A stretch of DNA of 64,000 nt from Lepas anatifera (lineage: Eukaryota; Arthropoda; Thecostraca; Lepadidae). Of this stretch, positions 9,706-21,538 are shown in pieces. A program made the translations under genes and the position numbers. A model generated the notes under the pieces. That model searched no databases. It saw nothing but the letters and a program-made list of their open reading frames with translations, and was not told where the DNA came from. The stretch's first letter is position 1. Each line of letters begins with the position of its first letter. Location: the NCBI GenBank assembly GCA_034440635.1, contig JAOTON010001919.1, forward strand, positions 62,001-126,000, written 5' to 3'.

Positions 9706-12700
9706 TCACCCTGGGTCATATATGACTGTGAAACATATGGCTCTGAGAAAATCGAGGATCTGGCTGATCATATCAGCATTCCGACCTATCAAATCAATCA
9801 ATGTCAGTTCTTGTTCTCGAGGGCCAAAGTATCTGTCTCTTTCAAGGTCATAGTCAGGGCACGACACCAGTACGTGGCGGACTGAGAGCGGTTCTAGGCA
9901 GCGTCGGCAGAGTGGTCTCGCCTCCCCGCAAAGAAGATATCGGTGGGTCGCCAGGGTGTGACCAGTGCGTAATCGACAGAGTGCCACCTCTTCGCGCCGG
10001 CATCGCCGCGATGAACAGGGCCACTCACCAATCTCTGGCTTTATCTCCAGCAATTTATTGTGCGTATGCGTCATCCACCAGCGCTGCCAGGAATTCCGAA
10101 GGTGCAAAGACAGATGGGGAAGTAGGTCTCGGGCCGGGATTGGTAGCCTGCGTGTACAGGGCCGGCTTGAGGCACGCTTGGCGGCTGCGTCCGCCCTCTC
10201 GTTCCCCTCTATTCCCACATGGCTGGGCACCCAACACAAAGTAACATTTTTACCATCTTTGGCCAGACAGGTTAAGCGGAGCTGCATCTTCTGAACCAAA
10301 TTGTCATTAGAATTAAAGCTCATTAAGGCCTGGATGCTACTCAACGAGTCGGTGAAAATGACAAAATCTGTTTGGTCAGAAATATCTAAAAAGCACAGAG
10401 CTTTGTCAATAGCAGTCAGTTCTGCTGTGAAAACAGAAGCAAGAGGGGGAAGTGAAAATGTCCGAGAAGTTGCACCGATAACGAACGAACAACCTACACC
10501 AGTGTCAGTCTTCGACCCATCTGTATAGAACATTGCATGTCGATGATATTGTGAAATATGTTCAAGAGTTAGAGCCTTCAATTCTTGGGGACTCATTTCC
10601 GATTTAGCACTCTGGGCGAGAATCGTGTCCGTTGCTGGTGGGAGTATTTCCCAGTGAGGCATCTCCGATGTTTCGACGCGGGCAATGATTCGCTTTGTCA
10701 CGGCACATTCCACGGCAAAATTCCGGGCTCTGACACCTAATGGGAGGCCCTTACTTACGCCGTCAAAGAGGCGGATCAGTTGGCGCGAGAAGACAGCACT
10801 ATACGTCGGGTGGTCCGGAAACTGTGCTAATTTATATACATATCTCTGCCCAAGAAGTCGTCGCCGCATGTCTAACGGCAGTTCATTCGCTTCCACGAGC
10901 AGACTAGATATCGGAGTGGTGCGGAACGCACCTGTACAAATTCGAATAGCACTATGGTGGATCATGTTGAGGCAACGCTTTACGGGTTCGTTTGCTGAAT
11001 CATAAACAAAGCAGGCGTAGTCCATCTTGGACCTAATAAGAGCTCTGTAGAGGATAAGTAATGTCTTACGATCAGCCCCATATGATGTCCGAGAAACGCA
11101 TTTAAGACAGTTCAAGGACTTGAAACACCTATCTCGCAGGTTCTGTAAGTGAGCGTGATACGTTAAACGTTTGTCGAATATGATACCCAGGAACTTAGCT
11201 GATGTCTGGAATGGAATAGGGCTACCTTTCAATGTTATGTTCGGTTCTGGGCACAAACGACGCTTGCGGCAAAAATGAACGCCTACTGTTTTAGAAGTTG
11301 AGAAGCGTAGACCGTTTTGAGAAGACCATCGATCCAAGCTATTTACAGCGAGCTGAAGCTGGCGAGAAAGTGAGAACGAACCAGACGCCGTTGTCCAGAT
11401 CCCAATATCATCCACGAACAGAGAACACTTTATCGTCGGAGGTATAGCGGCAGTAGCATCATTGATAGCTAAAGCGAAGAGCCCAATACTGAGGACGCTC
11501 CCCTGAGGGATGCCGTCCTCCTGGAAGAACAAATTAGAATATGTGCCACCAACTCTAACTCTAAATGTTCGCTCATTCAAGAAGTTATTAATGAAAAATC
11601 CCATCTGGCCGCGAATCCCATACTGAAAGGCCTTTAAAATAACGCCGTGTCGCCACACAGTGTCATACGCCGAAACTACGTCAAAGAATACAGCACCGAT
11701 ATGACGTCTTTCCTTGAAAGCGCAGCGAATAGAGGTGTCCAAGGAGACAAGATGATCAGAGGTACTTCGACCTTTGCGAAAGCCACACTGGTCATTGTTT
11801 AAAATGCCACGACTTTCTAAAAACCACGTAAACCGAACGTTGACCATCTTTTCGAACAGCTTACACAGACAGGATGTCAGAGAGATGGGACGAAAATGAG
11901 CCGGGTCAGATCCTTCTTTACCCGGTTTCAAAAGCGGCACTATGATGGCGCTTCGCCATTCGGTAGGAAATTCACCGCTTTCCCACAAGCAGTTGAATGA
12001 TGCCAACAGGGCATCCAGCGCGCACTGAGGAAGACATTTCAACATATCGTTATGGATTAAGTCAGGCCCCTCCGCTACGCTGCGTAGGTTCCCTATCCCT
12101 GAAATGAGTTCTATTAGGGAAAAAGGCGAGTTATATGAAAGATTAACTGTTGTCTTGAAGTCAACTGGTCTTTGTTCCGACAGGAATTTAAGCCGCATGA
12201 ACTGTGAATCCTCTCTTCTGGACTTGCAGCGCTCAGCAAAGCCATTTCCGAGAGCGTTCGCTACCTCATCTGTGTCAGAAATTTCTCTGCCTCCAATGTT
12301 TAGCACGGGAAGAGGGGTTGACCTAGACCTCCCTTCTATGCGTCTGATTTGGGAGAATACCTGTGTGAGTGGAGTTGTTCTGTTCAGCCTCCCAACAAAG
12401 TCACGCCACGACTTTCTCTTTGCTAGACGGATGGTTCGTCTGCAAATCGCTCGCGCTCGCCTTAACTCAATTAAGTGGGATTGTGTGGAGTTGCTCTTGA
12501 AACGCCTGTATGCCCTCCGGCGTGAACGGATCGCATTACGGCACTCGTCTGTCCACCAAGGTACCGGGGGGCGGCGCGGTTTGCCAGACGTTCTGGGAAT
12601 AGACGCGTGGGCCGCATTTAAGAGAAGTGTAGAAAACTGTTCAATTGTGAGCATCTCCGCACTTGAGATGCTCTCAAAGGAGCTCTCCAGCAAAGACCGA

Positions 12701-13440
12701 AATTTTGGCATATCTGCCTTCCGGAAGTTCCAGCGTTGAGGCCTTCTTCCGAGTAATGCCGCGTTTTCACAAACTAGAAAGATAGGAAAATGATCGCTTC
12801 CCATTGTGTCGCCGCCCTCAGACCAATCAAAGAGGCTACTCAACAGTGGACTGCACAAGCTGAAGTCTAAAGCCGATTCACGACCAGATGGGAGTGTAAA
12901 ATGTGTTGCCGTCGCAGTGTTAAGAACACACAGTGATTGTTGAGTTATAAAGCGCTCAAGGTGGTGCCCTCGAGTGTTTACAATATCGCATCCCCAAACA
13001 GTGTGGTGCGCATTAAAATCCCCCAGTAGGAGGACTGGCGGTGGGAGTTCAGACATAAGTGTTTCCAGTTGTGACAAGGGCACGTCTCGGCCAGGGGGCA
13101 GGTATATGGAACATATAGTTATTTCTCTACGAAATAGGTTTACACGCGCTCCAACAGCTTGCACAGCTGTAGTAAGTATTAACTCTTTTGCTGGCACCAT
13201 GTGGCTCACTGCCAAAAGAACCCCACCGTGGGCAACGGGATCACGCTGCATATCTTTACGAAAAATCTGGAACCCCTGCAGTGAAAATGGAATACCTGGT
13301 ACCAGCTTTGTCTCTTGAAGAGCTACTACTAAGGGGTGTTTAGCCCTAATAACGCTCTGGAGATCAGTGATATTGGTCCGAATCCCACGGCAGTTCCATT
13401 GTAAAATTGTGTTTATCTGGGGATGGATTGTAAAAAGTTG
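9706..13440 (-). CDS. LINE MEC ORF2: endonuclease, reverse transcriptase, RNase H, zinc finger
   Basis: Single open frame with no frameshift. The first ATG is at 13251 (1181 aa from there), but the conserved endonuclease start (QWNCRGIR, QETKL) lies upstream at about 13401-13290 in the same open frame, so the true N-terminus is not at that ATG. Order: endonuclease (LLGDFNAHHTVWG, GSDHFPIF), RT (LLKPGKEG, RPISLTSC, CGFRKGRSTSDHL, FFDVVSAYDTVWR, GIPQGSVLS, catalytic FVDDIGIW), thumb, RNase H (FYTDGSKTDTG, AELTAI, FTDSLSSIQAL, PSHVGIEGNERAD) and a C-terminal CCHC finger (CRRC...HVLVSC). All catalytic motifs are present. Two stops (TAA TAA at 13446-13441) separate it from ORF1, in the same frame. 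Confidence 0.9.
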   Translation of the reverse strand, partial: QLFTIHPQINTILQWNCRGIRTNITDLQSVIRAKHPLVVALQETKLVPGIPFSLQGFQIFRKDMQRDPVAHGGVLLAVSHMVPAKELILTTAVQAVGARVNLFRREITICSIYLPPGRDVPLSQLETLMSELPPPVLLLGDFNAHHTVWGCDIVNTRGHHLERFITQQSLCVLNTATATHFTLPSGRESALDFSLCSPLLSSLFDWSEGGDTMGSDHFPIFLVCENAALLGRRPQRWNFRKADMPKFRSLLESSFESISSAEMLTIEQFSTLLLNAAHASIPRTSGKPRRPPVPWWTDECRNAIRSRRRAYRRFKSNSTQSHLIELRRARAICRRTIRLAKRKSWRDFVGRLNRTTPLTQVFSQIRRIEGRSRSTPLPVLNIGGREISDTDEVANALGNGFAERCKSRREDSQFMRLKFLSEQRPVDFKTTVNLSYNSPFSLIELISGIGNLRSVAEGPDLIHNDMLKCLPQCALDALLASFNCLWESGEFPTEWRSAIIVPLLKPGKEGSDPAHFRPISLTSCLCKLFEKMVNVRFTWFLESRGILNNDQCGFRKGRSTSDHLVSLDTSIRCAFKERRHIGAVFFDVVSAYDTVWRHGVILKAFQYGIRGQMGFFINNFLNERTFRVRVGGTYSNLFFQEDGIPQGSVLSIGLFALAINDATAAIPPTIKCSLFVDDIGIWTTASGSFSLSRQLQLAVNSLDRWSSQNGLRFSTSKTVGVHFCRKRRLCPEPNITLKGSPIPFQTSAKFLGIIFDKRLTYHAHLQNLRDRCFKSLNCLKCVSRTSYGADRKTLLILYRALIRSKMDYACFVYDSANEPVKRCLNMIHHSAIRICTGAFRTTPISSLLVEANELPLDMRRRLLGQRYVYKLAQFPDHPTYSAVFSRQLIRLFDGVSKGLPLGVRARNFAVECAVTKRIIARVETSEMPHWEILPPATDTILAQSAKSEMSPQELKALTLEHISQYHRHAMFYTDGSKTDTGVGCSFVIGATSRTFSLPPLASVFTAELTAIDKALCFLDISDQTDFVIFTDSLSSIQALMSFNSNDNLVQKMQLRLTCLAKDGKNVTLCWVPSHVGIEGNERADAAAKRASSRPCTRRLPIPARDLLPHLSLHLRNSWQRWWMTHTHNKLLEIKPEIGEWPCSSRRCRREEVALCRLRTGHTLATHRYLLCGEARPLCRRCLEPLSVRHVLVSCPDYDLERDRYFGPREQELTLIDLIGRNADMISQILDFLRAICFTVIYDPG

Positions 13441-13443
13441 TTA

Positions 13444-14959
13444 TTAACTAAAAATAGTCGGTCGCGCGATGTCCAGCTGGGGGGCACCGCCACCAGAACT
13501 CCTACGATCAGGAGCTAGTGTTAGTGTTGGGCTGGGTCCCAACGATCGGGATCTGCTGCCTTTTGACTCGGTCTGCAGCCTCTGTCTTCTCCGAGGGCTC
13601 TCTAGCCCACTCGGAGAGGGGGTATCGGAGAGGCCACGTTTCTCGGGTCTGGTTCCCACCGGAGTTTCAAGAGGAGGTTCCGTCTGGTTAAACTGAGGGC
13701 GCGGACGAGCAGTGGGGGCCGGTCCTTGTGGTGATCGAGGTGCCTGCCGAGGAGGAGGAGGGAGAGGGGGCGGTCCCATTTTGGTTTTTGGTGCCTCGAC
13801 GCGCTTGTATCGAGTCGCCTGAGTGCTATCTTCGGATCTGAGGGGAAGTGGTGGATCGATAGGTGGAGCTGAACAATTGGGTTTTGGCGGAGTACCTCTA
13901 GGATGTTTCGGTTTGCCTCCCTTTCCCACCTCTATCCATGGCTGCTCCCCGTCACTAGCAGGCCCAGTATCACCCTGGCCAACGCCGGGGTGCTCAGGCG
14001 CCACAGGAGGCCTCGAACGGATCTCCGGAGCTGCCGGTGGAACGGGAGTTGCGGATTCCTGTGCACCCACAGCAGGATATTTCGATGCAGGAATCGAGAC
14101 ACTCTGTGGCTCACACGGCGGTGATGGAGCGGTCGGTTGGTGCTCAGAAGGTGGGTCTGCTCGCTCGGCAGAAGGCAGCAACTGTAGTAAGATTCGCAAG
14201 AGATCACCAACAGTCATGTCGAGCAGGTCTCTGACCTTAGTGCCTAGGGTGATCTGACTCAAGCCTACACCGATTGGAGACGTTTGTGATCGTGAGATAG
14301 AGGAGGAGGAGGCTGCCTTGTCCCTGTAAGATACAGTGGGGTGATTTGCCTCGTATAACCTCTTTGCTTCAGGGAAAGGCACGCCGTTCTTTACTTTGAT
14401 TGATGCTATTTGTTTCTCTTTCTGGTATACGTTACACTTTCGGTTCCATGCCGCGTGATTCCCCTTGCAGTTCACGCACTTGTCTGGTGTCTTACACTCG
14501 CCGTCGTGTTCTTTCTCGCCACATTTGCCACATCGCGCATCAGCCCGACAAGACCTAGCCCCATGGCCGAAACGATGACAGCGAAAGCATCTGAGAGGGT
14601 CAGGTACAAAAATTCGGACGGGGACCGAAGTGTACCCAACAAAGATGCGGTCTGGAACTTTCTCTGAACTAAAGGTCAACACCAATGAGTCTGTGTTTCC
14701 CAATCTGTGCACTTTTGTCACGCCCTCATCCTCTAACCCATCCATAATTTCCTTCTCGCTTAGGCCATGGAGCTCACGGCACGTAATAATACCTTCAGAT
14801 CTCGGTTGGAATCTGAATGGCTGTACCTCAACTGCAACTTCACGCCTGACCTTGCTGTCTCCCTCTCTGGCCCAGAACGTAAGATCGGAACACGATAATG
14901 CACGGTGCGCAGCGTCCACATTCTCATATTCGACAATAATCGAGCCGTCTCTCCTCTGC
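13444..14959 (-). pseudogene. LINE MEC ORF1, main part (interrupted by G)
   Basis: Open to the stop at 13444. Homology to ORF1 proteins starts at about 14954 (RRDGSIIVEYEN). Codons upstream of that in the same open frame belong to antisense 5' UTR of G and are not part of the protein. Carries three knuckles (CFRCHRFGH, CGKCGEKEH, CVNCKGNH), a FPEAKRLYEANHP motif equal to FREAR...YE..HP of lineage I, a hydrophobic VGDLLRILLQLL segment, and a Pro-rich tail. The N-terminal part lies at 21732-21942; joined there, TCQQ continues to RRDG in frame. Confidence 0.85.
14955..14959. repeat. Possible 5-bp target-site duplication of element G (partner 21732-21736)
   Basis: TCTGC on both sides of G. Removing G and one copy restores the MEC ORF1 reading frame, which supports it, but 5 bp alone is weak. 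Confidence 0.5.
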
Positions 14960-16104
14960 CGTCTCTCTCTCCTTTGCCCCGCAGGGGACCAATTTTCATC
15001 TGCCGGACTCGTTTGCACCTGCTGACAGGTCCGGCACATGGATAATTGGGTACGGGATGTGACGACACCCGCGACCCCAGTTGGCAGGATGGGTTTCGCC
15101 CCTCGCCTTCGGTCGAGAGGCCAAATCGAAACTGCCATCCTCATCCTTTCTTGGCCTTCCTAAATTCAAATCCCACCAACTCCTTGTTCCTTTTCCTCTT
15201 CTTTCCTTATTTCCTTATCTCTCCATGTCTTTCCACCCGTATCCTTTCTGTCCACTCCTAAACACCCCTCCTGCCCACTGTCTGCGTTGTCTGGCCCGGC
15301 GTGTCTCCGCGGGTGGCGGGTGTGTGCACTCTTGCTCGTCTTGAGTGTGGACACCTCGGTCGCGTGCGGCGCGTGTCTGGGCTGGACAGCGCAGACCGAC
15401 CCTCTTCCTTTTCCAACTCATAACTTCCCAGTTACCCACATTATCCCAGTATCATGGGCGTCCTTGCACGTGCCTATGATTCCTGGATGGTCTGGGTGTA
15501 TGTGGGCCTCCGGCTCGTGTGGCTGGCGATTGGATCCCTCTAATCACCGGCCCTGCGGGCCGGGGGCTCGCTTCTCTCGGACCAGCCGGGAATCAGTTGT
15601 GACGAGCAGGTGGTAGTCGCCTGCTCCGATGAGGCCGTGCGAGGGCGCCTGTCTTTTTAAGGTGAGCTGCGCACCGACCCGTACCCCGGGATGAAGGAGT
15701 CCTGGTAGCTGAGCTGGGGGATGCGCTGTGTTCGTTCGTGTTCCTCTAGCAACACTCTACTTTGGTCTGGATTTCCGCAAGGGCGGGGTACTCTTGAGGG
15801 CATCGGCAAGAGTAGCAGCATTGTAAAAGTCTGCCGGCCTTTGGTGGGGCTCGGCTGTCCCTCCCTCCTTTGGTGAGGTCCCGACTTCACCCGGGGAGGG
15901 AGGGGTGTCCGCGTCCCGCCCGGGGTCGTCCAGGCTAGGTGCAAGGGGGGGACCGTCGTCGGGGCAGTGGGGGTTTGGTGAGTCTCTCTCCCCCTCTGTA
16001 ACGGCGGCGTCTCCCCCGTATAGCCAGCCCGTGCGTCGTTTCGCCCTGTAGCACCCTCGTTGGAAGGGGGGCGCACGTGGCTGGCCGAAATTAATCATAC
16101 TCTC
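14960..16104 (+). other. LINE G 5' UTR with conserved hairpin
   Basis: 1.1-kb leader. Hairpin arms TGCCGGAC (15001-15008) and GTCCGGCA (15029-15036). About 190 bp at its start (14977-15150) are nearly identical to the start of MEC, although the two elements belong to different lineages. Any promoter would be internal, as in other LINEs, but no motif can be called with confidence. Confidence 0.78.
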
Positions 16105-17819
16105 ATGGATAACACACGCACCACAAATCCCTCTCCGCACCCTCCACTGGAGGTAGACACCTCTCAACCCCCTAGAGGGGAAGGGACCATGCAGACACCT
16201 GCGCCCAAACCGCAAAAGACGATGAGCCAGCCTTCCTGTCCTCGCGTTTTGGTAATGAGGGGACTGGACACATCCTCATCCCTTGCAGCACTGTCACCAT
16301 TTAAGCGAAAGGAGGCACTAGATCGTCTGGGCAAGGTCGTGAGATGTGACAAGTTACGGGACGGATCGTTGGAAGTTGAGTTTGCGCGAACCGAGGATGC
16401 CGAGCGTGCACTCTCCGTGACGGAACTGACGTTCACGAGGAAGGACTCGGGATCGAAAAAGACATGCAAAATCAACATTTCAGTAGAGCCACACAGAACT
16501 AAGAACTTTAAGAAAGGCGTGGTGAATAGTCAGGAGCTAAGGGGGCTGTCTGAGGAAGAGATTGTTGAGGGACTTGAGGAACTCGGAGTGGTGGAGGTGC
16601 GGAGGATTCGTAGGAAAAGTGGAGATGCTATGCTCGACACTGACACTGTTATACTTACGTTTGACACAGAAGAGTTACCGAATCACATCTTTGTTGGATA
16701 TTCAAAAGTCGGGGTGAGGCCCTTCGTGCCAAGCCCCATGCGATGCTTTACGTGCCAGAAATATGGACACAGTGCCCGATTCTGCAAAGGTAAAGGTGTA
16801 TGTGGGAAGTGTTCATCGTTACACCACTGCACCACTGAGTGTGATGCCGAAGCATTGAAATGTGCAAACTGTGGGGGTTGCCACCAGGTAACAGACCGAT
16901 CATGCCCAGAGTTTCTCCGAGAAAAAGAAATACTATCTATAAAGACCAGACAACGTATCAGTTTTCGTGAGGCACGGGACGCATACGAGGCGTCCCACCC
17001 GCGGAAAAGTTTCGCACAGGTAGCCTCTACAGGTATACCAAACACCCCAAGGATGACCGCGGAGGAGGTCATCCGCTCCCTAACCGTGGCGGACTTTGTT
17101 CGCCTGGCAGGGAGGATGGGGCTGGTGTTTTCACGCCAGCCCGCCGCCCCGGCTCCTGGGCCGACGGCGGTACCTCCTCCGCGCGCCCCTCCGTGGGGGG
17201 TGAGGGGCAGGTCATCGCCCCCGCTTCTGTATCTCCTCATTCGGCCCCCGCCAGGGATGGGGGAAAGGGTCTGTCACCGCCCCTAAGCACCAGCCGTCTC
17301 CTGGTGCCGGTGACTCTGCACCAACACCTGGTGCGCCTCCCGGTGGATTCCCGCCGGTTTCAGAGGGATGGGTAGTCGTGGGACGAGGGGGAAAAGCCTC
17401 TCCCGCGGGAGGGCGCCGCCCGCCGTCCCCTGTCATCCCACCCATTGGCGACGCTGCTGCAGCGCCACAGCCACCACCCGTTTCGGGTACCGAGACGCAG
17501 CCAGCACAGCTTCCTACCGACACTGCCTCGTCCACTGTCGCAACAATGCGAAAAAATTTTGAGGAAGTGCCGCGCGGTAGGTCTCCGACAAAACGTCCGG
17601 CGGGCAGTCCTCTCAGCCAGCCCCAGACCTCGCGCGCCCGCGGTAATTCCACCGAAAGCGGGCGAGGCCGCGGACCGGTTCGCAACCGGCTGGGTGGTTC
17701 AAACGTGGGACTAGCCAGAGGGCCATACGGGGGTTCCGGCCCCCTTGGAAGGGCTAGGGTCAGTTACCGTAGGCCAGTTCTTTTTCTTTCACTCACTAAG
17801 CCCGTTTCCCTTTATTTAA
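16105..17819 (+). pseudogene. LINE G ORF1, gag-like protein, frameshifted in the C-terminal third
   Basis: Start at 16105 (MDNTRTTNP) is chosen over an in-frame upstream ATG at 16060 because sisters begin there. Open to 17286, with the RRM-like N-region, knuckles CFTCQKYGH, CGKC and CANCGGCH (~residues 205-260), FREARDAYEASHP and EEVIRSLTVADFVRLAGRMG. The frame is then lost; the Pro/Arg-rich tail (VVGRGGK, RSPTKRPAG) continues in another frame from about 17355 to KPVSLY at 17814. The stop triplet TAA (17817-17819) directly precedes the ORF2 ATG, but here one extra base puts it out of the ORF1 frame. Confidence 0.85.
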
Positions 17820-20800
17820 ATGACTATTGTTCAGTGGAACTGCCGTGGTATTCGCGCGAATCTTTTTGACCTGCAACACATTATATCACAGTATAACCCT
17901 AGTGTGCTTTGCCTTCAAGAGACAAAACTGTCGCCTGGAAGCCTTTTTAACCTGCGACAGTTCCAGACGTTCAGAAAGGACGTTTTCAGTAGCACCATTG
18001 CCTACGGTGGTGTTATGGTGGCAGTTCACCACTGCACCCCGTGCTTCCCTGTTCGCTTGAACACGGTTCTGCAGGCAGTGGCCGCCCGGGTAGATTTAGG
18101 ATTTGTGAAAATCACAGTTTGTTCTATTTACCTCCCTCCTGGTGGCAACATTGATCTGCATAGTCTTAATGCTCTTGTTGACCAACTGCCAACCCCTTTT
18201 GTTCTATTGGGCGACTTTAATGCTCACAACCCATCATGGGGAGCGTCCTCGGACCGCTCGTGTCCCCGAGGCCGAACAGTGGAACGTTTCCTCCATCTCA
18301 ACTCTCTCTGCCTGCTGAACACTGGTCGTCCCACTCACTTTACCCTGCCTTCTGGATCGCTCTCGGCTATAGACCTCTCTGTCTGCTCACCTTCACTCTT
18401 TACCCAGCTCAGCTGGTGCACCCTTGAAGACCTCCATGGGAGTGACCACTTTCCAATAAACATCCGTTCAGCCCGGTCGGCTGCACCGCTGGTTCTGCCA
18501 TCCCGGTGGAACCTCCGAAGGGCTGACTGGGAGGGCTTCCGGGGCGCATGTGGCCCCTTGGATGTAAGTGCTGAGGGTTCGGCAACGGCAGCAGTAAAGC
18601 ATTTTAATGACATGATTCTCTCAGCAGCCAAACGTTTTATCCCAATGACTTCCGGCAAACCCAAACGAACTCCTGTCCCCTGGTGGAACCACGAATGCCG
18701 ACAAGCGATTTTAGAAAGGAAACGGGCTTACAGAGTACTTAAAAGACACACAACGACGCCTAACATAATAACGTTTAGGCGCGCGAGAGCGTTGGCGCGA
18801 CGTATAGTTGTTAACTCTAAAAGGAGATGGTGGGTGGCATATGTCAATACAATCAACCGTTTTACTCCATCTACACAGGTCTGGTCTCGTATTCAAAGTA
18901 TACAAGGAAAGCATCGATCAACACCTGCCACAGTATTAGAGGAAAACGGCGTCAAAATTAGCAATCCACAGGCAGTGGCTGACCGTATGGCTGCAGCATT
19001 CGAGGCAAGATGTAGCAGGGAGTCTCAGGATCTCGAGTTTGTTCGCTTTCGGGAGCGAGAAGAGAGAACACCGATTAATTTTGGTAACGACAGTTCGGCT
19101 GCATACAACATTCCTTTTTCAATGCGTGAACTCCGGGCTGCACTAAACAATACAAAAAACGTATCTCCGGGACCTGACACAATTACCTACGAGATGTTGC
19201 GGCACGCCCCTGACTGCTCTCTTGTATCACTGCTTGACATATTTAACTATATATGGACGCAGGATGACTTCCCAGACCAGTGGCGCGAGGCCACCATAAT
19301 ACCAATCCTCAAGCCAGGAAAGCCAGGAGTGTCTCCTGATGACTTTCGCCCGATATCTCTCACCTCCTGTGTGTGTAAGCTGCTTGAAAGAATGGTTAAT
19401 ACTAGGCTCGTGTGGTTCTTGGAGACCAATCAACTGCTTTCGAACGTCCAGTGTGGTTTTCGCCGAGGCAGAAGTACTGTCGACCATCTTCTTTCTCTCG
19501 ATGCTGATATCCGTAAAGGCTTCTCTGAAAAACAACACACAATAGCTATTTTCTACGACGTAAAGCAGGCCTATGATTCGGTATGGAGGCATGGCATCCT
19601 GAAAAAGGTGTTCGGATTGGGCATACGGGGTCATATGGGCTGGTTTCTCTCAAATTTCTTGCGAAGCCGTCGGTTTAGATTCAGGATAGGTAGCGTGCAG
19701 TCAGAGGAGCGAGCGCAGGGAAGCGGAACGGCCCAAGGTAGCGTGATCTCTGTGACCATGTTCGCTATCGCAATCAACGACATATCACATAACCTACCAC
19801 GTAATATCAACACAGCTCTATTCGTAGACGATTTCAGCATGTGGGTAACGGCGTCGTCCACAGCCGCTGCAGAAAGGCAGCTACAGCTCGGACTCACAAA
19901 GTTGCAGCGGTGGAGCTCCAAAATGGTCTACAATTCTCAACGACAAAAACGAAATGTATACATTTTTGCCGCAGACGCAGTCCGTGTGATGATCCCACAT
20001 TAACTATGTATGGAGAAAGAATCCAGGTAGTCGCACATGCACGGTTCCTGGGCCTGACTTTTGACTCTAAGTTGACCTATATAAACCACTTTAAGGTTGT
20101 AAGGGAAAGGTGCTTCAAGGATCTGAACATTCTGAAGGTTATAACTAAGTTAAAGTATGGCGCAGACAGAAAAACACTTTTGATGTTGTACCGATCGCTA
20201 ATCCGATCAAAAATTGAATATGGCTGCATGGTATACGATTCAGCCACGGAGACAGCAAAATCTATGCTAAATACCATACATCACCATGCCATTCGAATTA
20301 TCATCGGTGCATTCCGCACATCGCCTACCGCCAGCATACTCGTCGAGGCAAACGAGATGCCGTTAGACTTGCGACGTCGTGTCCTTGCGATGAAATACGC
20401 TCTAAAAATAAAACAGTCTCCAAACCATCCAACATACAGTAAGCTATTCTCTGATGACATCAGACACTCGGAAGAAAATCTATCCCGAAACAGACACCCT
20501 GGTCTCAGAATTGGAGCGTGGCTGAGGGAAGCAGGAGTTGACTGTGAACAGGTTGAGACTTTCCAGAATCCCTTATTAGAACCATGGACTCTCCCAGAGC
20601 CTCAGGTGGACACCAGTTTGCTTGTTAAGACCAAGAATCTGCCGCCTGTTGCGGTCCGGCAGATTTTCTGGGAACACGTAAATGACATGTATTCAGGTTT
20701 TGAGATATATTATACAGACGGATCTAAGACGGAGAGCGGTGTCGGATGTGCGTATGTAAGTGATGGAATTGAACAACGTTATACACTCCCTGTGACAGCA

Positions 20801-21538
20801 TCAGTTTTTACTGCTGAACTTTACGCTATCTTCCGAGTTTTAGACCAGGTGTTACGGTCGAGGAGACGCAAATACGTTGTATTTACTGACTCACTGTCGT
20901 CTTTGCAAGCACTAACATCATTTGATTTTCACCCCTCATCGTCATATATTCTGGAACTTATTCGGAATAAGATGCACAGAGCACACTGCCAACAAAAACA
21001 ATTAACACTGGCATGGGTGCCCAGCCACGTGGGAGTGCCTGGCAATGAGCAATGTGACACTGCGGCGAAGGATGCGTCACGGGGTATCGTGCCGTCAGGA
21101 ATAAAAGTGCCTTACTCTGACTGTTTCCCTGCCATCAGGCAGTATGCATTCGAGTCTTGGCAACGGAGATGGGACAATGATCCCAAGGGCTCCAAATTGC
21201 GCCTTATGAAGCCCAGGATCGGCGCGTGGTCATCGGCCAATGCCAGGTGCAGAACGGACGAGGTTGTTTTAGCCAGATTGCGTATAGGACACACACACTC
21301 CACTCACTCGTTCCTTCTGAGAGGAGAGGAGCCACCGGAATGCCCGCGATGTGGGGAACACCTCTCTGTTAAGCATGTTCTCACTGACTGCCGGGACTTT
21401 GAGATTGAGAGGAGGGCTCACTTCCCCGCAGATTTTTCACTCGGGTCCCTTATTGGTGAGTCGCCGTCAGTCGATGTGGCAACAATATCGGCTTTTCTAA
21501 AGAGTATCGCATTCAATGTCATTTATTCACCCTCGTAG
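17820..21538 (+). pseudogene. LINE G ORF2: endonuclease, RT, RNase H, zinc finger; one frameshift
   Basis: ATG at 17820 gives MTIVQWNCRGIRANLF. The first frame runs to 20003; homology switches at about 19920 into the frame 19841-21538. The break lies in a run of A (TCCAAAATGG), consistent with one lost base. Endonuclease: QETKL, LLGDFNAHN (~residue 130), GSDHFPI (~205). RT: ILKPGKPG, RPISLTSC, CGFRRGRSTVDHL, FYDVKQAYDSVWR, GTAQGSVIS, catalytic FVDDFSMW. RNase H: YYTDGSKTESG, AELYAIF, FTDSLSSLQAL, PSHVGVPGNEQCD. Finger: CPRCGEHLSVKHVLTDC. Total about 1240 codons, usual for I-like ORF2. Confidence 0.9.

Noticed and set aside
14955..15144. Extended N-terminus of the MEC ORF1 open frame (MRMAVSIWPL...)
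   Set aside because: These codons are the reverse strand of the G 5' UTR. The same residues appear wherever that leader occurs (9195, 22608, 43884), with no ORF1 attached.
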